A DNA stretch of 64,000 bases from Filomicrobium sp. (GTDB lineage Bacteria; Pseudomonadota; Alphaproteobacteria; Rhizobiales; Hyphomicrobiaceae). Under the pieces are notes generated by a model. That model was given only the letters and a program-made list of their open reading frames with translations, was not told where the DNA came from and searched no databases. Location: the NCBI GenBank assembly GCA_029287535.1, contig JARFQY010000348.1, positions 1-64,000 of the forward strand. The letters run 5' to 3'. Each line of letters begins with the position of its first letter. Within the stretch, counting starts at the first letter, position 1. A program made the position numbers and the translations under genes. This document shows positions 28,560-37,872 of this stretch, piece by piece.

Positions 28560-28565
28560 GCAAAC

Positions 28566-28585
28566 ACATTCAGATTATTGAATGT
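28566..28585. promoter_or_regulatory. Inverted repeat in divergent intergenic region
   Basis: ACATTCA and TGAATGT form perfect 7-base arms around a 6-base spacer, directly before the start codon of the kinase gene and 39 bases before the DUF2892 start. The size and position suit an operator of a dimeric regulator, but no regulator can be named. Confidence 0.4.
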
Positions 28586-28623
28586 ATGCGGTGACTCACC
28601 GCACACTCCAATGGGAGAGCAAG

Positions 28624-28848
28624 ATGTTCAAATCCGCCAATGTCGGGACAGTTGATCGCCTCGTTCGCTTCGGCCTCGGAGCGCTGCTTGTCGCACTACC
28701 CTATCTCACCAGTCTCGAGCTGTGGGCCAACCCGATCGCGCGTTTTGGCATCCCTGCCATCGGCGTGGTCCTGATCCTGACAGGTATTGTTCGGTTCTGC
28801 CCGGCCTATGTCCTGATTGGTGCCAATACCTGCGAACGCCAGAGCTGA
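28624..28848 (+). CDS. DUF2892 small inner-membrane protein
   Basis: The 74-residue product has the family pattern: a start with VGTVDRLVRFGLGALL, a hydrophobic hairpin and the ending FCPAYVLIGANTC. GGGAGAG is placed well before the ATG. It is a paralogue of the protein encoded at 23.1 kb. No function is known; the pair frame the storage and acetyl-metabolism genes. Confidence 0.85.
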   Translation: MFKSANVGTVDRLVRFGLGALLVALPYLTSLELWANPIARFGIPAIGVVLILTGIVRFCPAYVLIGANTCERQS

Positions 28849-28893
28849 ACTGACATTCCTGCGGGCTCAAGGCGCCGTTACCTGGACGTAGCG

Positions 28894-31173
28894 CTAGGAG
28901 GCGCGCCACGTCGCCGCCTCCGCGGCGGCCAACGCCGTCATGTTGAGGAGCCGGCGCACCGTTGCGGTCGGCTCCATGATGTGCACGGGTCGCGCCGCGC
29001 CGATCAGCATCGGTCCCACCGTAATACCATTGCTGGAGGCCATCTTGAGAAGGTTGTAAGCGATATTGGCCGCGTCAACTGACGGCATGATGAGCAGATT
29101 GGCTTCGCTCTTCAGCCGCGTCGCCGGCAGAATTTCATCGAGAATTGGCTTACACAAGGCGGCATCAGCGTTCATCTCGCCATCGATTTCCAAGTCCGGT
29201 GCACGCTCAATAATCGCAACCAGCGCCTCACGCATCATGCGGGCTTCATAAGCATCTGAGCTGCCGAAGCTCGAATGCGAAAGCAGCGCAACCGACGGTG
29301 TCACGCCGAAACGGCGCACCTCTTCGGCGGCCAGCAAGGTCATGTCGACGATCTGATCGACCGTTGGATGGTGATTAACGTAAGTGTCACAGATGAACAG
29401 CTGCCTGTCGGGCAACATGAGCATGTTCATGGCGGCGAGCGTATTGGCACCCCGGCGTTGTCCGATCGCCCTGCGCACATAGGTCAGGTGCTCGGCATAT
29501 GTCCCGCGCAACCCGCACAGCATGGCGTCAGCATAGCCCCGGCGAACATGCATCGCTGCAATGAGCGTCGGTCGGGCGCGCATTTCCTCTCTCGCCGTAG
29601 CCATGGTCACACCACGCCTGGACATCAGTTCATAGTACTCCAGCTCCAGATCGCGATGCTGGTGGTGCGAGACTCCTTGTACGATTTCGAAGTCCTTGCC
29701 TGGCTCGAGACGCAGGCCCAGCGACTTGATCCGCTCCTTGATGGCGTAGTCTCGGCCAACCAGAACCGGGAAAGCGAATCCTTCGTCCACGGCCAGCTGA
29801 GCCACCCGCAGTGTTCGCGTGTCCTCCCCTTCGGCGAAAATAACCCGCTTGGGCTCACGCTTCGCGGTATCAAACACCGGTTTCATGATGGGGCCGGATT
29901 TGTAGACGTAGCGCCCCAGGCTCTGGCGATAGGCGTCCATGTCGGCGATCGGCCGCGTCGCCACACCCGAATCCATCGCCGCTTGGGCCACCGCGGGCGC
30001 GATCCGCTCGATCAGGCGCGGGTCGAACGGTGTTGGAATGAGATAATCAGGACCGAAACTCGAGGGCTGCTGACCATAGGCTTTTGCGACCACATCCGAC
30101 GTCTCCGCCTGCGCGAGTTCGGCAATAGCCTTGACCGCCGCGACCTTCATCGCCTCGGTGATCCCACTGGCCCCGACATCGAGCGCACCGCGGAATATGA
30201 AGGGAAAGCACAGGACGTTATTGACCTGATTGGGATAATCTGACCGGCCCGTACACACGAGGGCATCTGGTCGGGCTTGCCTGGCGAGCTCGGGCAGAAT
30301 CTCGGGGTCTGGATTGGCCAGTGCCATAACGATTGGCCTGCTCGCCATGCTCGCCAGCATTTCAGGTTTCAGCAGTCCCCCGGCCGATAGCCCCAGGAAG
30401 ATGTCCGCCCCGTCGAGGATCTCCGCCAAGGTTCGCTTTTCAGTTTTTTGCGCGAAGCGGCCTTTGTATTCGTCCATCAGCTCCGTGCGGCCCTCATAGA
30501 CCACGCCGGCGATATCCGAAATGGTGATGTTCTCGCGCTTCAAACCGACGTTGACCAGAAGATCGAGGCACGCGAGTGCCGCCGCCCCGGCCCCCGAGCC
30601 GGCAAGCTTGACCTGCGAGATGTCCTTGCCAACCAGCTTCAGCGCGTTGGTGATGGCCGCGGCAACGATAATGGCCGTGCCGTGCTGATCGTCGTGGAAG
30701 ACAGGGATACCCATCCGCTCTCGAAGCACGCGCTCGACAATGAAGCACTCCGGCGCCTTGATGTCTTCCAGATTGATGCCGCCAAAGGTCGGTTCGAGAG
30801 CCGCGATGACCTCAATGAGCTTCGCCGGATCGGCTTCATCGACTTCGATATCAAAAACGTCGATGCCGGCGAACTTCTTGAACAGACAAGCCTTGCCTTC
30901 CATGACAGGCTTGCTCGCCAGCGGCCCGATGTTGCCAAGACCAAGAACTGCCGTCCCGTTGGTCACAACGCCAACCAGATTCTGCCTCGATGTCAGCGTT
31001 GCGGCCTCACCAGCATCGCCATAGATCTCCATGCACGCCGACGCGACACCCGGAGAATAGGCAAGGGACAAGTCGAGCTGGTTTGTCAGGCCTTTGATTG
31101 GCGTGACGGAGATTTTTCCAGGACGCGGATATCGATGATAGTCGAGGGCGGCGGCGGCCAGTTTGTCATCCAT
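28894..31173 (-). CDS. maeB: NADP-dependent malic enzyme with phosphotransacetylase-like C-terminal domain (MaeB)
   Basis: The 759-residue protein has a malic enzyme half (residues ~1-430) with SLAYSPGVA, the catalytic and metal segments around [12 protein letters not shown], and the Rossmann loop [10 protein letters not shown], followed by a phosphate-acetyltransferase-like half (~430-759). It converts malate to pyruvate and CO2 with NADP+ reduction, providing reducing power for PHA or lipid synthesis; the C-terminal part is regulatory and senses acetyl-CoA in studied members. Full length. Confidence 0.96.
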   Translation of the reverse strand: MDDKLAAAALDYHRYPRPGKISVTPIKGLTNQLDLSLAYSPGVASACMEIYGDAGEAATLTSRQNLVGVVTNGTAVLGLGNIGPLASKPVMEGKACLFKKFAGIDVFDIEVDEADPAKLIEVIAALEPTFGGINLEDIKAPECFIVERVLRERMGIPVFHDDQHGTAIIVAAAITNALKLVGKDISQVKLAGSGAGAAALACLDLLVNVGLKRENITISDIAGVVYEGRTELMDEYKGRFAQKTEKRTLAEILDGADIFLGLSAGGLLKPEMLASMASRPIVMALANPDPEILPELARQARPDALVCTGRSDYPNQVNNVLCFPFIFRGALDVGASGITEAMKVAAVKAIAELAQAETSDVVAKAYGQQPSSFGPDYLIPTPFDPRLIERIAPAVAQAAMDSGVATRPIADMDAYRQSLGRYVYKSGPIMKPVFDTAKREPKRVIFAEGEDTRTLRVAQLAVDEGFAFPVLVGRDYAIKERIKSLGLRLEPGKDFEIVQGVSHHQHRDLELEYYELMSRRGVTMATAREEMRARPTLIAAMHVRRGYADAMLCGLRGTYAEHLTYVRRAIGQRRGANTLAAMNMLMLPDRQLFICDTYVNHHPTVDQIVDMTLLAAEEVRRFGVTPSVALLSHSSFGSSDAYEARMMREALVAIIERAPDLEIDGEMNADAALCKPILDEILPATRLKSEANLLIMPSVDAANIAYNLLKMASSNGITVGPMLIGAARPVHIMEPTATVRRLLNMTALAAAEAATWRAS

Positions 31174-31507
31174 ATCCTCAGGTACTCCCCAAACTCGTCC
31201 GATGCTCTTGTGAGCCGGATTTTTTTGCGCAGGTGCAACAGCGCGATGACGTCAGCCATGTAAGTTCAACTGGAGATCGACGCCAATGCAAGATTCAGAG
31301 CACCATTAGCCGTGCCATTTGTCGACGAAATCACGGCATTGATCACATTGCCGAGAGTCAGTCATCGCTGCGTTGATGCCGCTTCACGGCGCTCCGCGTC
31401 AACCGCGCAAAAGGTGGTGTACGCTCGCCGGCTCGGTTCGCGGGGGCGGACGAATGCAACGGTGTCACAGCCCACGGACCCAGGCACAAATCCGCCGCGG
31501 CCATGGG
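31174..31507. other. Intergenic stretch without a recognised gene
   Basis: The region between maeB and the convergently read end of the methyltransferase gene shows only short open frames without family resemblance. It must hold the maeB promoter. No terminator hairpin with a T tract or RNA gene was found. Confidence 0.5.
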
Positions 31508-32542
31508 CTAGGTTTTGCGCCGAACCATGACCTTGGACAAGAACGCCAGCTCTTCTTCGTGCGCTTCAAGCCCCTCCGCCGCGAACATGCCATCCAGATC
31601 GTCGATCGCGTAGCTTCGGAAGTAGGGCTCATGAAAACGCACCGGGAACGCCTCCAGGAGCCCGTCCCAATTGGGTTTGTCACCCATCTGCAAACTATCG
31701 GTGAAGACAAACAGCCCCCCCGGCTTCAACACGCGCGCGATATCCCTGGTGACGACACGGCGCACGTCCGGCGGCAGCTCGTGAAATAGAAAAATACAAG
31801 TGACGATATCCTGGGAGGCATCTTCAAGCGGCATGGCTTCCGCATTGGCATTGATGAAGCGAACCGGCCGAAGCCGCCCCAGAAATCGTTCCGCCTCTTG
31901 CAAGTAGGCTGTGCTGAGGTCAAGGCCCGTCAACTGCATCGCTGGATAGGCCCGCCGTACGTCTTTCAAAAACCGGCCGGTCCCGCAGGCCACATCCAGC
32001 AGCGCCACCTGGCGCTGGTCCCGGCCCTGCATGAAGTGCGCGATCGAACGCAGCCCGGCCCGCCGCATCGCTGCCGCGGCCCCATAGAACAGCGTCTCGA
32101 CCTGCACATCATAGAGCCGAGCCGAACCCTCTGTCAGATAGCCGCCGGTCTGAAAATGGAAGTCCTGTGTGAAGTAGTCCGGCAGCTCCTCATCGGCCAC
32201 GGCCCTTACGGTTGTCGCGTCTCTTTCCTTGCGGCGCCCCACCAGGTCCGGAAGGTCTTGGAACATGTCGCGCAAGCGCCGCAGGTGCTCCAGCGGACTC
32301 GCCGCTTCCTCGTTACCAACAGGGTAGAGCCCCTCTCGTACGGCCGTCGCGTCAGCCATGAGCAGTGCGCGCGCATCCGCCAACAGTTCGTCTCGATCTG
32401 GCACCGGCCGCGTGGGAGTGAAGCTCTGCGGGGAGGTGATCCGCCTCGATTGCCGCTGCAGCACCCAATTGACACCGCTGTACCAGGTCATTCGCGCGAC
32501 ATTACCGGCCAACTGCAGGGCCATTCCCATCTGGTCCGCCAT
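31508..32542 (-). CDS. Class I SAM-dependent methyltransferase
   Basis: The 344-residue protein has the SAM-binding motif LLDVACGTGRFL around residue 180, a following acidic loop at GLDLSTAYL, and the motif IVTCIFLFHELP. The N-terminal third is helical and not diagnostic. The substrate is not predictable; similar proteins act on small molecules or lipids. It stands alone, divergent from the sirtuin gene. Confidence 0.82.
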   Translation of the reverse strand: MADQMGMALQLAGNVARMTWYSGVNWVLQRQSRRITSPQSFTPTRPVPDRDELLADARALLMADATAVREGLYPVGNEEAASPLEHLRRLRDMFQDLPDLVGRRKERDATTVRAVADEELPDYFTQDFHFQTGGYLTEGSARLYDVQVETLFYGAAAAMRRAGLRSIAHFMQGRDQRQVALLDVACGTGRFLKDVRRAYPAMQLTGLDLSTAYLQEAERFLGRLRPVRFINANAEAMPLEDASQDIVTCIFLFHELPPDVRRVVTRDIARVLKPGGLFVFTDSLQMGDKPNWDGLLEAFPVRFHEPYFRSYAIDDLDGMFAAEGLEAHEEELAFLSKVMVRRKT

Positions 32543-32691
32543 GACTTACTGCAACTCCTTCGACGAAAAACGACGGTCCACGGCATTTCGTTGCCGCAAA
32601 TACTGATCTTCTCCCTGGCGAAATCTTCCTAAGGTCGCGCCATTGTGCGATTGCTAACACGGAACCGCATGGAAAGGGAGACCACTCCGGA

Positions 32692-33405
32692 ATGCCACGT
32701 TACGACAAAATCGTCATTTTGACCGGCGCCGGTCTGTCGGCTGAATCAGGCCTCGCCACCTTCAGGGACGAAGATGGCATCTGGGCCCGGTACGACTACC
32801 GGGATGTCGCAACACCGGAGGGCTTCGAACGCAATCCCAGCCTGGTCTATGAATTCTACAACATGCGCCGCCACGATGGCGGCACGGCCCGGCCCAATCC
32901 GGCTCACTACGCACTGACACATCTTCAGCGCAAGCACCCCGGTGAAATCCTGATTGTCACGCAAAACATCGACATCCTGCACGAAGCAGCGGGAGCCACC
33001 AACCTGATCCACATGCACGGTGACATGGCCACAATGCTGTGCACCAACTGCGACGCCCGTCCGCCCTGGATTGGGGACCTCTCCGCGGAGCTTGCCTGCC
33101 CGGAATGTGGACTGACCGGCGGCCTTCGCCCGAATGTCGTGTGGTTCGGCGAAATGCCATACGAAATGGACCGCATCGCTGCCGCCATCGCCGCCTGCGA
33201 CCTGTTCATTTCCATAGGCACCAGCGGCAATGTCTATCCGGCGGCCGGCTTTGTCGCCGGCGCACGTGATGCAGGCGCCCACACCGTCGAACTGAATCTC
33301 GAGCCGTCAGACACGGCAAGTTACTTTGCCGAGCGCCGTCACGGAAAGGCAACCGAGATCGTTCCAGCCTACGTCGACGCGCTGCTCAAGGAAGAGGCAC
33401 GCTAA
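32692..33405 (+). CDS. cobB: Sir2-family NAD-dependent protein deacylase (CobB type)
   Basis: The 237-residue protein has the NAD-binding GAGLSAESG, QNID at residues 91-94, the catalytic His at 109 and a zinc site with cysteines 117, 120, 136 and 139. Tyr56 and Arg59 in YEFYNMRR form the Y-x-x-R pair that lets CobB/SIRT5-type enzymes remove succinyl and malonyl as well as acetyl groups. It should act on protein lysines in the cytosol, opposing the GNAT fusion encoded at 24.2 kb. A GGGAG precedes the start. Its end overlaps the next, convergent gene by four bases. Confidence 0.95.
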   Translation: MPRYDKIVILTGAGLSAESGLATFRDEDGIWARYDYRDVATPEGFERNPSLVYEFYNMRRHDGGTARPNPAHYALTHLQRKHPGEILIVTQNIDILHEAAGATNLIHMHGDMATMLCTNCDARPPWIGDLSAELACPECGLTGGLRPNVVWFGEMPYEMDRIAAAIAACDLFISIGTSGNVYPAAGFVAGARDAGAHTVELNLEPSDTASYFAERRHGKATEIVPAYVDALLKEEAR

Positions 33406-34640
33406 CGTCTCAACACCGCCACCACCTCAACGTGATGCGTAAACAGGAACTGATCGATCGGCGTCACACGCTCCAACCGGTAACCGCCATCGATCATGAT
33501 GCGCAAATCGCGCGCCAGCGTCGCGGGATTGCATGACACTGCTACGACCACCGGAACTTTTGACTTGGCAAGCATCGACGCCTGGTCCTTGGCACCGGCC
33601 CTCGGTGGATCGAACAATACAAGATCGAATGCGTCCAGTTCCTTGCGCGACAGCGGTTCTTGGAAAAGGTCCCGCAGACGCGTTTCGATCGCCCGCACCC
33701 CTTGCGTTCGCCGCTTGGCCTGCTCAAGCGCTTCGAGCGCCGCCTGCTCGTTATCGACCGCCAGCACTTTCGCCCTGGCGGCCAGCGCGAAACTAAACGC
33801 CCCAACCCCGCAAAAGAGATCAGCGGCCTGCCGCGCACGCTTGCCGAAAGCGGCAACAGCCCGTTCGGCGATCGCTGCCTCCGCCACCGCCGACGCCTGC
33901 AAAAAGGCCCCTGGCGGTGGGACAATCTGTGCCGGTCCCACCGTGACGACAGGCGCGCCCGATTGATAGAGCGGATCGCGATCGAGACTGAAACGCACCA
34001 ATTGAAGCTCTGAGGCGGCCTTGGCCAATCCGGCGCGTGCACCAGGAGACGGATTCGCATCGAAGCCGCTGACATCGACATCAAGGCCGTTGTCGGCCCG
34101 TAGCACATGCAAACGAAGCTCGGACCGGGCGCCGAGAAGCGGGCGAACGAGTTCACGCAGCCCCGGTAGAACGTCCACGATCTCGGGAGCCAATACGGGA
34201 CAGACCCGGATATCAACAAGTGACCGGCTGCCGGCTTCATGAAAACCCAGTTGAACAACCGCCCCATCTCGCCTGGCCGTCAGCACGGCGCGCCGGCGCG
34301 AACCGAGCCCGACGCTGACCAGCGGCTCCAGATCGGCCTCAATACCGCGCATCGACAGGGCCGATCGAATAAGCCCACACTTCCAGGCAGAATAAGACTC
34401 GGCATTGAAGTGCTGGAGTGCACATCCCCCACACCGCCCGAAGTGAATGCAAACCGGTTCCACGCGCTCGGCCGAAGGTTCGGTGATGCTAATGAGCCGC
34501 CCGCGTTCCCCTTCGACAGCGACATCTACGGTCTCGCCGGGCAGGGTAAACGGTACGAATACCGGCTCTCCATTATACTCTGCAATGCCGTCACCTTGCG
34601 CTCCAAGCCGGTTGATCTTCAACCGCTGCCTTTCAGGCAT
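33402..34640 (-). CDS. 23S rRNA (uracil-5-)-methyltransferase, RlmD/TrmA family
   Basis: The protein has about 412 residues: a TRAM-like N-terminal domain, a [4Fe-4S] cysteine cluster (CIHFGRCGGC), the SAM motif DLFCGVGAFS, FDPPRAG and the catalytic Cys in AVSCNPATL. It methylates a uridine in rRNA or tRNA; the exact position (U747 or U1939 type) is not decidable here. The ATG at 34640 overlaps the tlyA stop by eight bases, which is decisive for the start and indicates coupled translation with tlyA. Confidence 0.93.
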   Translation of the reverse strand: MPERQRLKINRLGAQGDGIAEYNGEPVFVPFTLPGETVDVAVEGERGRLISITEPSAERVEPVCIHFGRCGGCALQHFNAESYSAWKCGLIRSALSMRGIEADLEPLVSVGLGSRRRAVLTARRDGAVVQLGFHEAGSRSLVDIRVCPVLAPEIVDVLPGLRELVRPLLGARSELRLHVLRADNGLDVDVSGFDANPSPGARAGLAKAASELQLVRFSLDRDPLYQSGAPVVTVGPAQIVPPPGAFLQASAVAEAAIAERAVAAFGKRARQAADLFCGVGAFSFALAARAKVLAVDNEQAALEALEQAKRRTQGVRAIETRLRDLFQEPLSRKELDAFDLVLFDPPRAGAKDQASMLAKSKVPVVVAVSCNPATLARDLRIMIDGGYRLERVTPIDQFLFTHHVEVVAVLRR

Positions 34641-35391
34641 CGCGCCTTGCCCCGATAAGGATTTCGGAATTGCCCGTCTTCCCGGCCAGCGGCGACGGCA
34701 GAGCACCCAGCACCTGCCAGCCAAGTTCCATGAGCCCTTGCCGTATCCGTTCCACGGCCCCAGCTGCGGCATCTTCGTCACGAACAAGGCCGCGTTTGCT
34801 CAGGCCGCCGCGCCCCACCTCGAACTGCGGTTTGATCAGCGCTATGAGCCAGCAGCGATCCGCGGCGAATGAAACCGCTGCCGGCAAGACTTGCGACAAG
34901 GAGATAAAGCTGACGTCAATCGCAATGGCAGAAACTTGCTCGGGAACCTCTGAAACGGACAATCGGCGCACATCATTGCCTTCAAGTGAGATCACGCGTT
35001 GGTCGGCGGCCAAACCCGCGTCGAGCTGGTCCCGTCCGACATCGACGGCGTAAACCCGCGTCGCCCCTCCTTCCAGGAGGACCTGCGTGAAGCCACCCGT
35101 TGAGGCTCCCACATCAAGCGCCACACGGCCCTCAGCCGACAACTCGAACGCTTCAAGACCGGCCAATAGTTTGGCACCGCTGCGCGCGACGTGCGCATTC
35201 GCCTCACGATCGACGTTGAGCGGAACTTCAGGCTCAACGAGTTGCCCGGGCTTTTCGGCGAACACGCCGTCGACCTGCACCGCGCGGCGCATCACCAGAT
35301 CGCGTGCACGCGAGCGGGACTTGACGAGACCCCGCCTTACAAGAACTTGATCCAACCGCTCGCGCATGTCGTTTTTCGATTGCTGAGTCAT
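34633..35391 (-). CDS. tlyA: TlyA family rRNA methyltransferase (S4 + FtsJ domains)
   Basis: The 252-residue protein has an S4 RNA-binding domain (RLDQVLVRRGLVKSRSRA) and an FtsJ-like methyltransferase domain with DVGASTGGFT and the KPQFEVG segment. It makes 2'-O-methyl groups on 16S and/or 23S rRNA. It is the first gene of a pair with the RlmD-like gene. The dxs gene that often precedes tlyA in Alphaproteobacteria is not here. Confidence 0.94.
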   Translation of the reverse strand: MTQQSKNDMRERLDQVLVRRGLVKSRSRARDLVMRRAVQVDGVFAEKPGQLVEPEVPLNVDREANAHVARSGAKLLAGLEAFELSAEGRVALDVGASTGGFTQVLLEGGATRVYAVDVGRDQLDAGLAADQRVISLEGNDVRRLSVSEVPEQVSAIAIDVSFISLSQVLPAAVSFAADRCWLIALIKPQFEVGRGGLSKRGLVRDEDAAAGAVERIRQGLMELGWQVLGALPSPLAGKTGNSEILIGARRDA

Positions 35392-35505
35392 GTTACGATG
35401 GTCAGGCTATGCCTAGTGCCTCGCGCTAATGTTGAGATAAACTCGCGCAGAACTAGACGAACATCAAACAAAATACTTTCCTTTCGTAACAGAGGAGACG
35501 TTGCA

Positions 35506-35919
35506 ATGAGAAACCTGCTTCTGGCTACCGCGCTACTTGTGTCTATCACCGGCGCGGCTATCGCCCAGACAGCTTCGCCCGATGGCGCCAAGGTCTACTT
35601 CATCGAACCCAAGGACGGAGCAGAGGTCTCAAGTCCGGTGACGGTTCGTTTTGGACTGTCGGGAATGGGTGTCGCACCTGCCGGAGTCGAGAAAGCAAAA
35701 ACCGGTCATCACCATTTGCTGATCGACACCAAGCTCGAGGACTACGCCGCCCCCGTCCCTGCCGACGACAATCACAAGCACTTCGGCGGCGGACAGACGG
35801 AAACCAAGGTCGAGCTGTCACCCGGAACGCACACGCTACAGCTCCTGCTGGGCGATCATAACCACATCCCGCATAGCCCGCCTGTAGAGAGCGAGGTCAT
35901 CACCATCACGGTGAAGTAG
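35506..35919 (+). CDS. DUF4399 periplasmic protein
   Basis: The 137-residue product begins with a signal peptide (LLLATALLVSITGAAIAQ) and continues as a DUF4399 domain: VYFIEPKDGAEVSSPV, GHHHLLID, an HFGGGQTE segment and LLGDHNHIPH. The many conserved His suggest metal binding. GAGGAG precedes the ATG with good spacing. Function is unknown; it is exported to the periplasm. It is divergent from tlyA. Confidence 0.9.
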   Translation: MRNLLLATALLVSITGAAIAQTASPDGAKVYFIEPKDGAEVSSPVTVRFGLSGMGVAPAGVEKAKTGHHHLLIDTKLEDYAAPVPADDNHKHFGGGQTETKVELSPGTHTLQLLLGDHNHIPHSPPVESEVITITVK

Positions 35920-35944
35920 CGAATGGGACGCAGCGGTCGGCCGC

Positions 35945-36595
35945 TCAGGCGGCCACCGTATTCGGTTCGGTCTTGCTCTTCTCGCCCGGCTCGGCTCCGG
36001 CTAGCTCGTCGCTGTCGGCCAACTCTTCACTGAGTTGCTCGGCGGCTTCCCTAGCCAATGCAGCGGCAATCGCAACATCAGCCTCCGCATATGCCTCATC
36101 ACGGTTGGCCCGGCAGACACTCCGGTTCTCGGTCACGTCTGGCAGAACTTCGCTGAGTTCCAGCAGCATCCGCTCATAGGCATAGTCGACCGCATCCAGC
36201 TGTCGCCCGGCAGCGTCGTGCAGCGCTTCGATATCACTCGCCTTCTCAATTCCGTCTGCGACAATGCCGCTGACGCGCTCCCATTGCGTCTGCGAGTCGA
36301 TCCGGCCTTCCGGATCTTCAACATCCGCGCTGGCCTCGGCTGCGGTTGGCTCGGCCACCTGCAAGTTCGGCGTCGCAGGTTGCTGAACGCGACCGGACGG
36401 AGCCGTAACCGTTTCCACCTTCTCAACGGTGCGCTTGGGCACCGAGCTGGAAACCGCCAAACGGCCCTTTTTTGGATGAGATTTTGCTGCTGAACGTGAG
36501 AAGCGGACGCCAGCCAGTGCCAGGCTCACAGCCGCAATAATCCCGAGAATGACTGCCCCTTCAAATCCGATAACGGGGACCATATAGAGGTTCAC
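35945..36595 (-). CDS. Hypothetical protein with N-terminal membrane anchor and acidic helical C-terminus
   Basis: I do not recognise the family. The protein has a single hydrophobic segment near its start (GAVILGIIAAVSLALAGV), a proline- and alanine-rich middle likely to be disordered, and a helical C-terminal ~100 residues rich in Ala, Glu and Asp. The GTG at 36595 has an AAGGA eight bases before it; an ATG at 36583 is the alternative, and a TTG at 36628 is possible. Good third-position GC supports it as a real gene. The gene ends 25 bases from the convergent DUF4399 gene. Confidence 0.6.
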   Translation of the reverse strand: MNLYMVPVIGFEGAVILGIIAAVSLALAGVRFSRSAAKSHPKKGRLAVSSSVPKRTVEKVETVTAPSGRVQQPATPNLQVAEPTAAEASADVEDPEGRIDSQTQWERVSGIVADGIEKASDIEALHDAAGRQLDAVDYAYERMLLELSEVLPDVTENRSVCRANRDEAYAEADVAIAAALAREAAEQLSEELADSDELAGAEPGEKSKTEPNTVAA

Positions 36596-37135
36596 CAGTC
36601 CGATCCTTTGCCGTCGCCTCCGCTTCAATCACCGCGTTGAACTCGGAGGAAAGAATCCAAATACACGCAGCCGCAAACGGCATGCGCGCCAAGGCATGGG
36701 AGCAGTATTGCTGCGCGAAAGAAGTCAGACGAGAGTGTGCCTGCCTTGCGAACACGAAGCTGCTCCGAATACATCTATCGAGAGCCAGTCCGACGCATCA
36801 TCCGCCATTCAACACCGCGGAGGCACCAAGCACGACAAAATCATCAGCCCAAGAATTAAACTCTTACGCCTAGAGATTAAACTAATTCGTCCGAAATGAT
36901 TAGCAATAATTTACACGCGCTCGAAGCGACGGCCGCAAATTGAATTGATGCATCTCCAACGATCGGAGAGATTTCGCCAACAAGGCACCGTCGAAACAAT
37001 CCACCACTCGCGTTCAACCGAGGCGATGCGAGTGAATGCGTTCAACGCTCTCGAGTTTGAGCGATCATCTTCAGCGAACCCTCCGGCATAATAATTGACG
37101 CCGAATTCTGTTGCCGAGCCCTCAGCTTGAGATCC
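36596..37135. other. Intergenic stretch of about 540 bases
   Basis: It is more AT-rich than its surroundings, particularly at 36830-36930. The short open frames do not resemble proteins and no RNA gene, terminator or repeat was recognised. It separates two minus-strand genes. Confidence 0.45.
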
Positions 37136-37768
37136 TCAATTCTTCCAGCCCTTGATATTGGGCTTGGCTTTGTAGCGGTAGTGACCGGTGATTTTGCTTC
37201 CGAAAAGCCAGTCTTCCTCGCTCACGCCATAACCAATGTTATGAATCACCAGCGGCACGCCGGCGGCGGTTTTGCGATCCGAAACGATCGCGATATGCGT
37301 CTTTGAGAATGTTCCCTCGGGAAGGTAATAGGTGACCAAATCCCCCGGCTTGTAGTCCTCCGGGTTGTCACTCACTTTGAGGCGCGTTCCCCTGCGAGCG
37401 AAAAACTTCTTAAGAACGCGCACGCGCCTGTGGTCGATATTGCGATCACCCGACCCGAGCCGCGATCGATGAATGAGCTTCTGCAAGTCGATGCCCAGCT
37501 TCCGATAGGCGCGCACCACAACATCGGTACACACGCCGATGTACCACGGCACATCGCCCATTGGATAATCGAGTTTGCGATAGCTGGGATCGTAAATCGC
37601 CAGCACGGCTCGCTGCTGCCTCGCCGCGGCAACCAGTTGCATGGCAAACGACGGTCGTGCCTCAGCGTTTTCCGCACGCGCAGGAATGCAGACGGCACCA
37701 ACCAGAACCGTGACAGACAGAATAATGGCGACAAACATCCAGTAGGTAGTCCAGTCCCCGACACGCAC
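37136..37768 (-). CDS. DUF1287 family exported protein
   Basis: The product is about 210 residues with an N-terminal membrane/signal segment (MFVAIILSVTVLVGAVCI) followed by the DUF1287 domain: YRKLDYPMGDVPWYIGVCTDVV, DYKPGDLVTYYL, THIAIVSD and VIHNIGYG. This places it in the NlpC/P60-like cysteine peptidase fold with Cys in CTD and His in THIA and HNIG, so it may act on the cell wall. The GTG at 37768 has a strong GGAGAG before it; an ATG at 37738 is the alternative. Confidence 0.85.
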   Translation of the reverse strand: MRVGDWTTYWMFVAIILSVTVLVGAVCIPARAENAEARPSFAMQLVAAARQQRAVLAIYDPSYRKLDYPMGDVPWYIGVCTDVVVRAYRKLGIDLQKLIHRSRLGSGDRNIDHRRVRVLKKFFARRGTRLKVSDNPEDYKPGDLVTYYLPEGTFSKTHIAIVSDRKTAAGVPLVIHNIGYGVSEEDWLFGSKITGHYRYKAKPNIKGWKN

Positions 37769-37872
37769 CAGCGGCTCTCCAATGAACAAGTTACCGCATA
37801 ATAGCCCACACTCTCGTGGCGATTTTGCGGGCTTTTAGCAAAAACTGACGCCCACACCGTTGGACAGCGGCG

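Noticed and set aside
29275-30243. 322-codon plus-strand frame opposite maeB
   Set aside because: Shadow of the malic enzyme gene, no recognisable motif.
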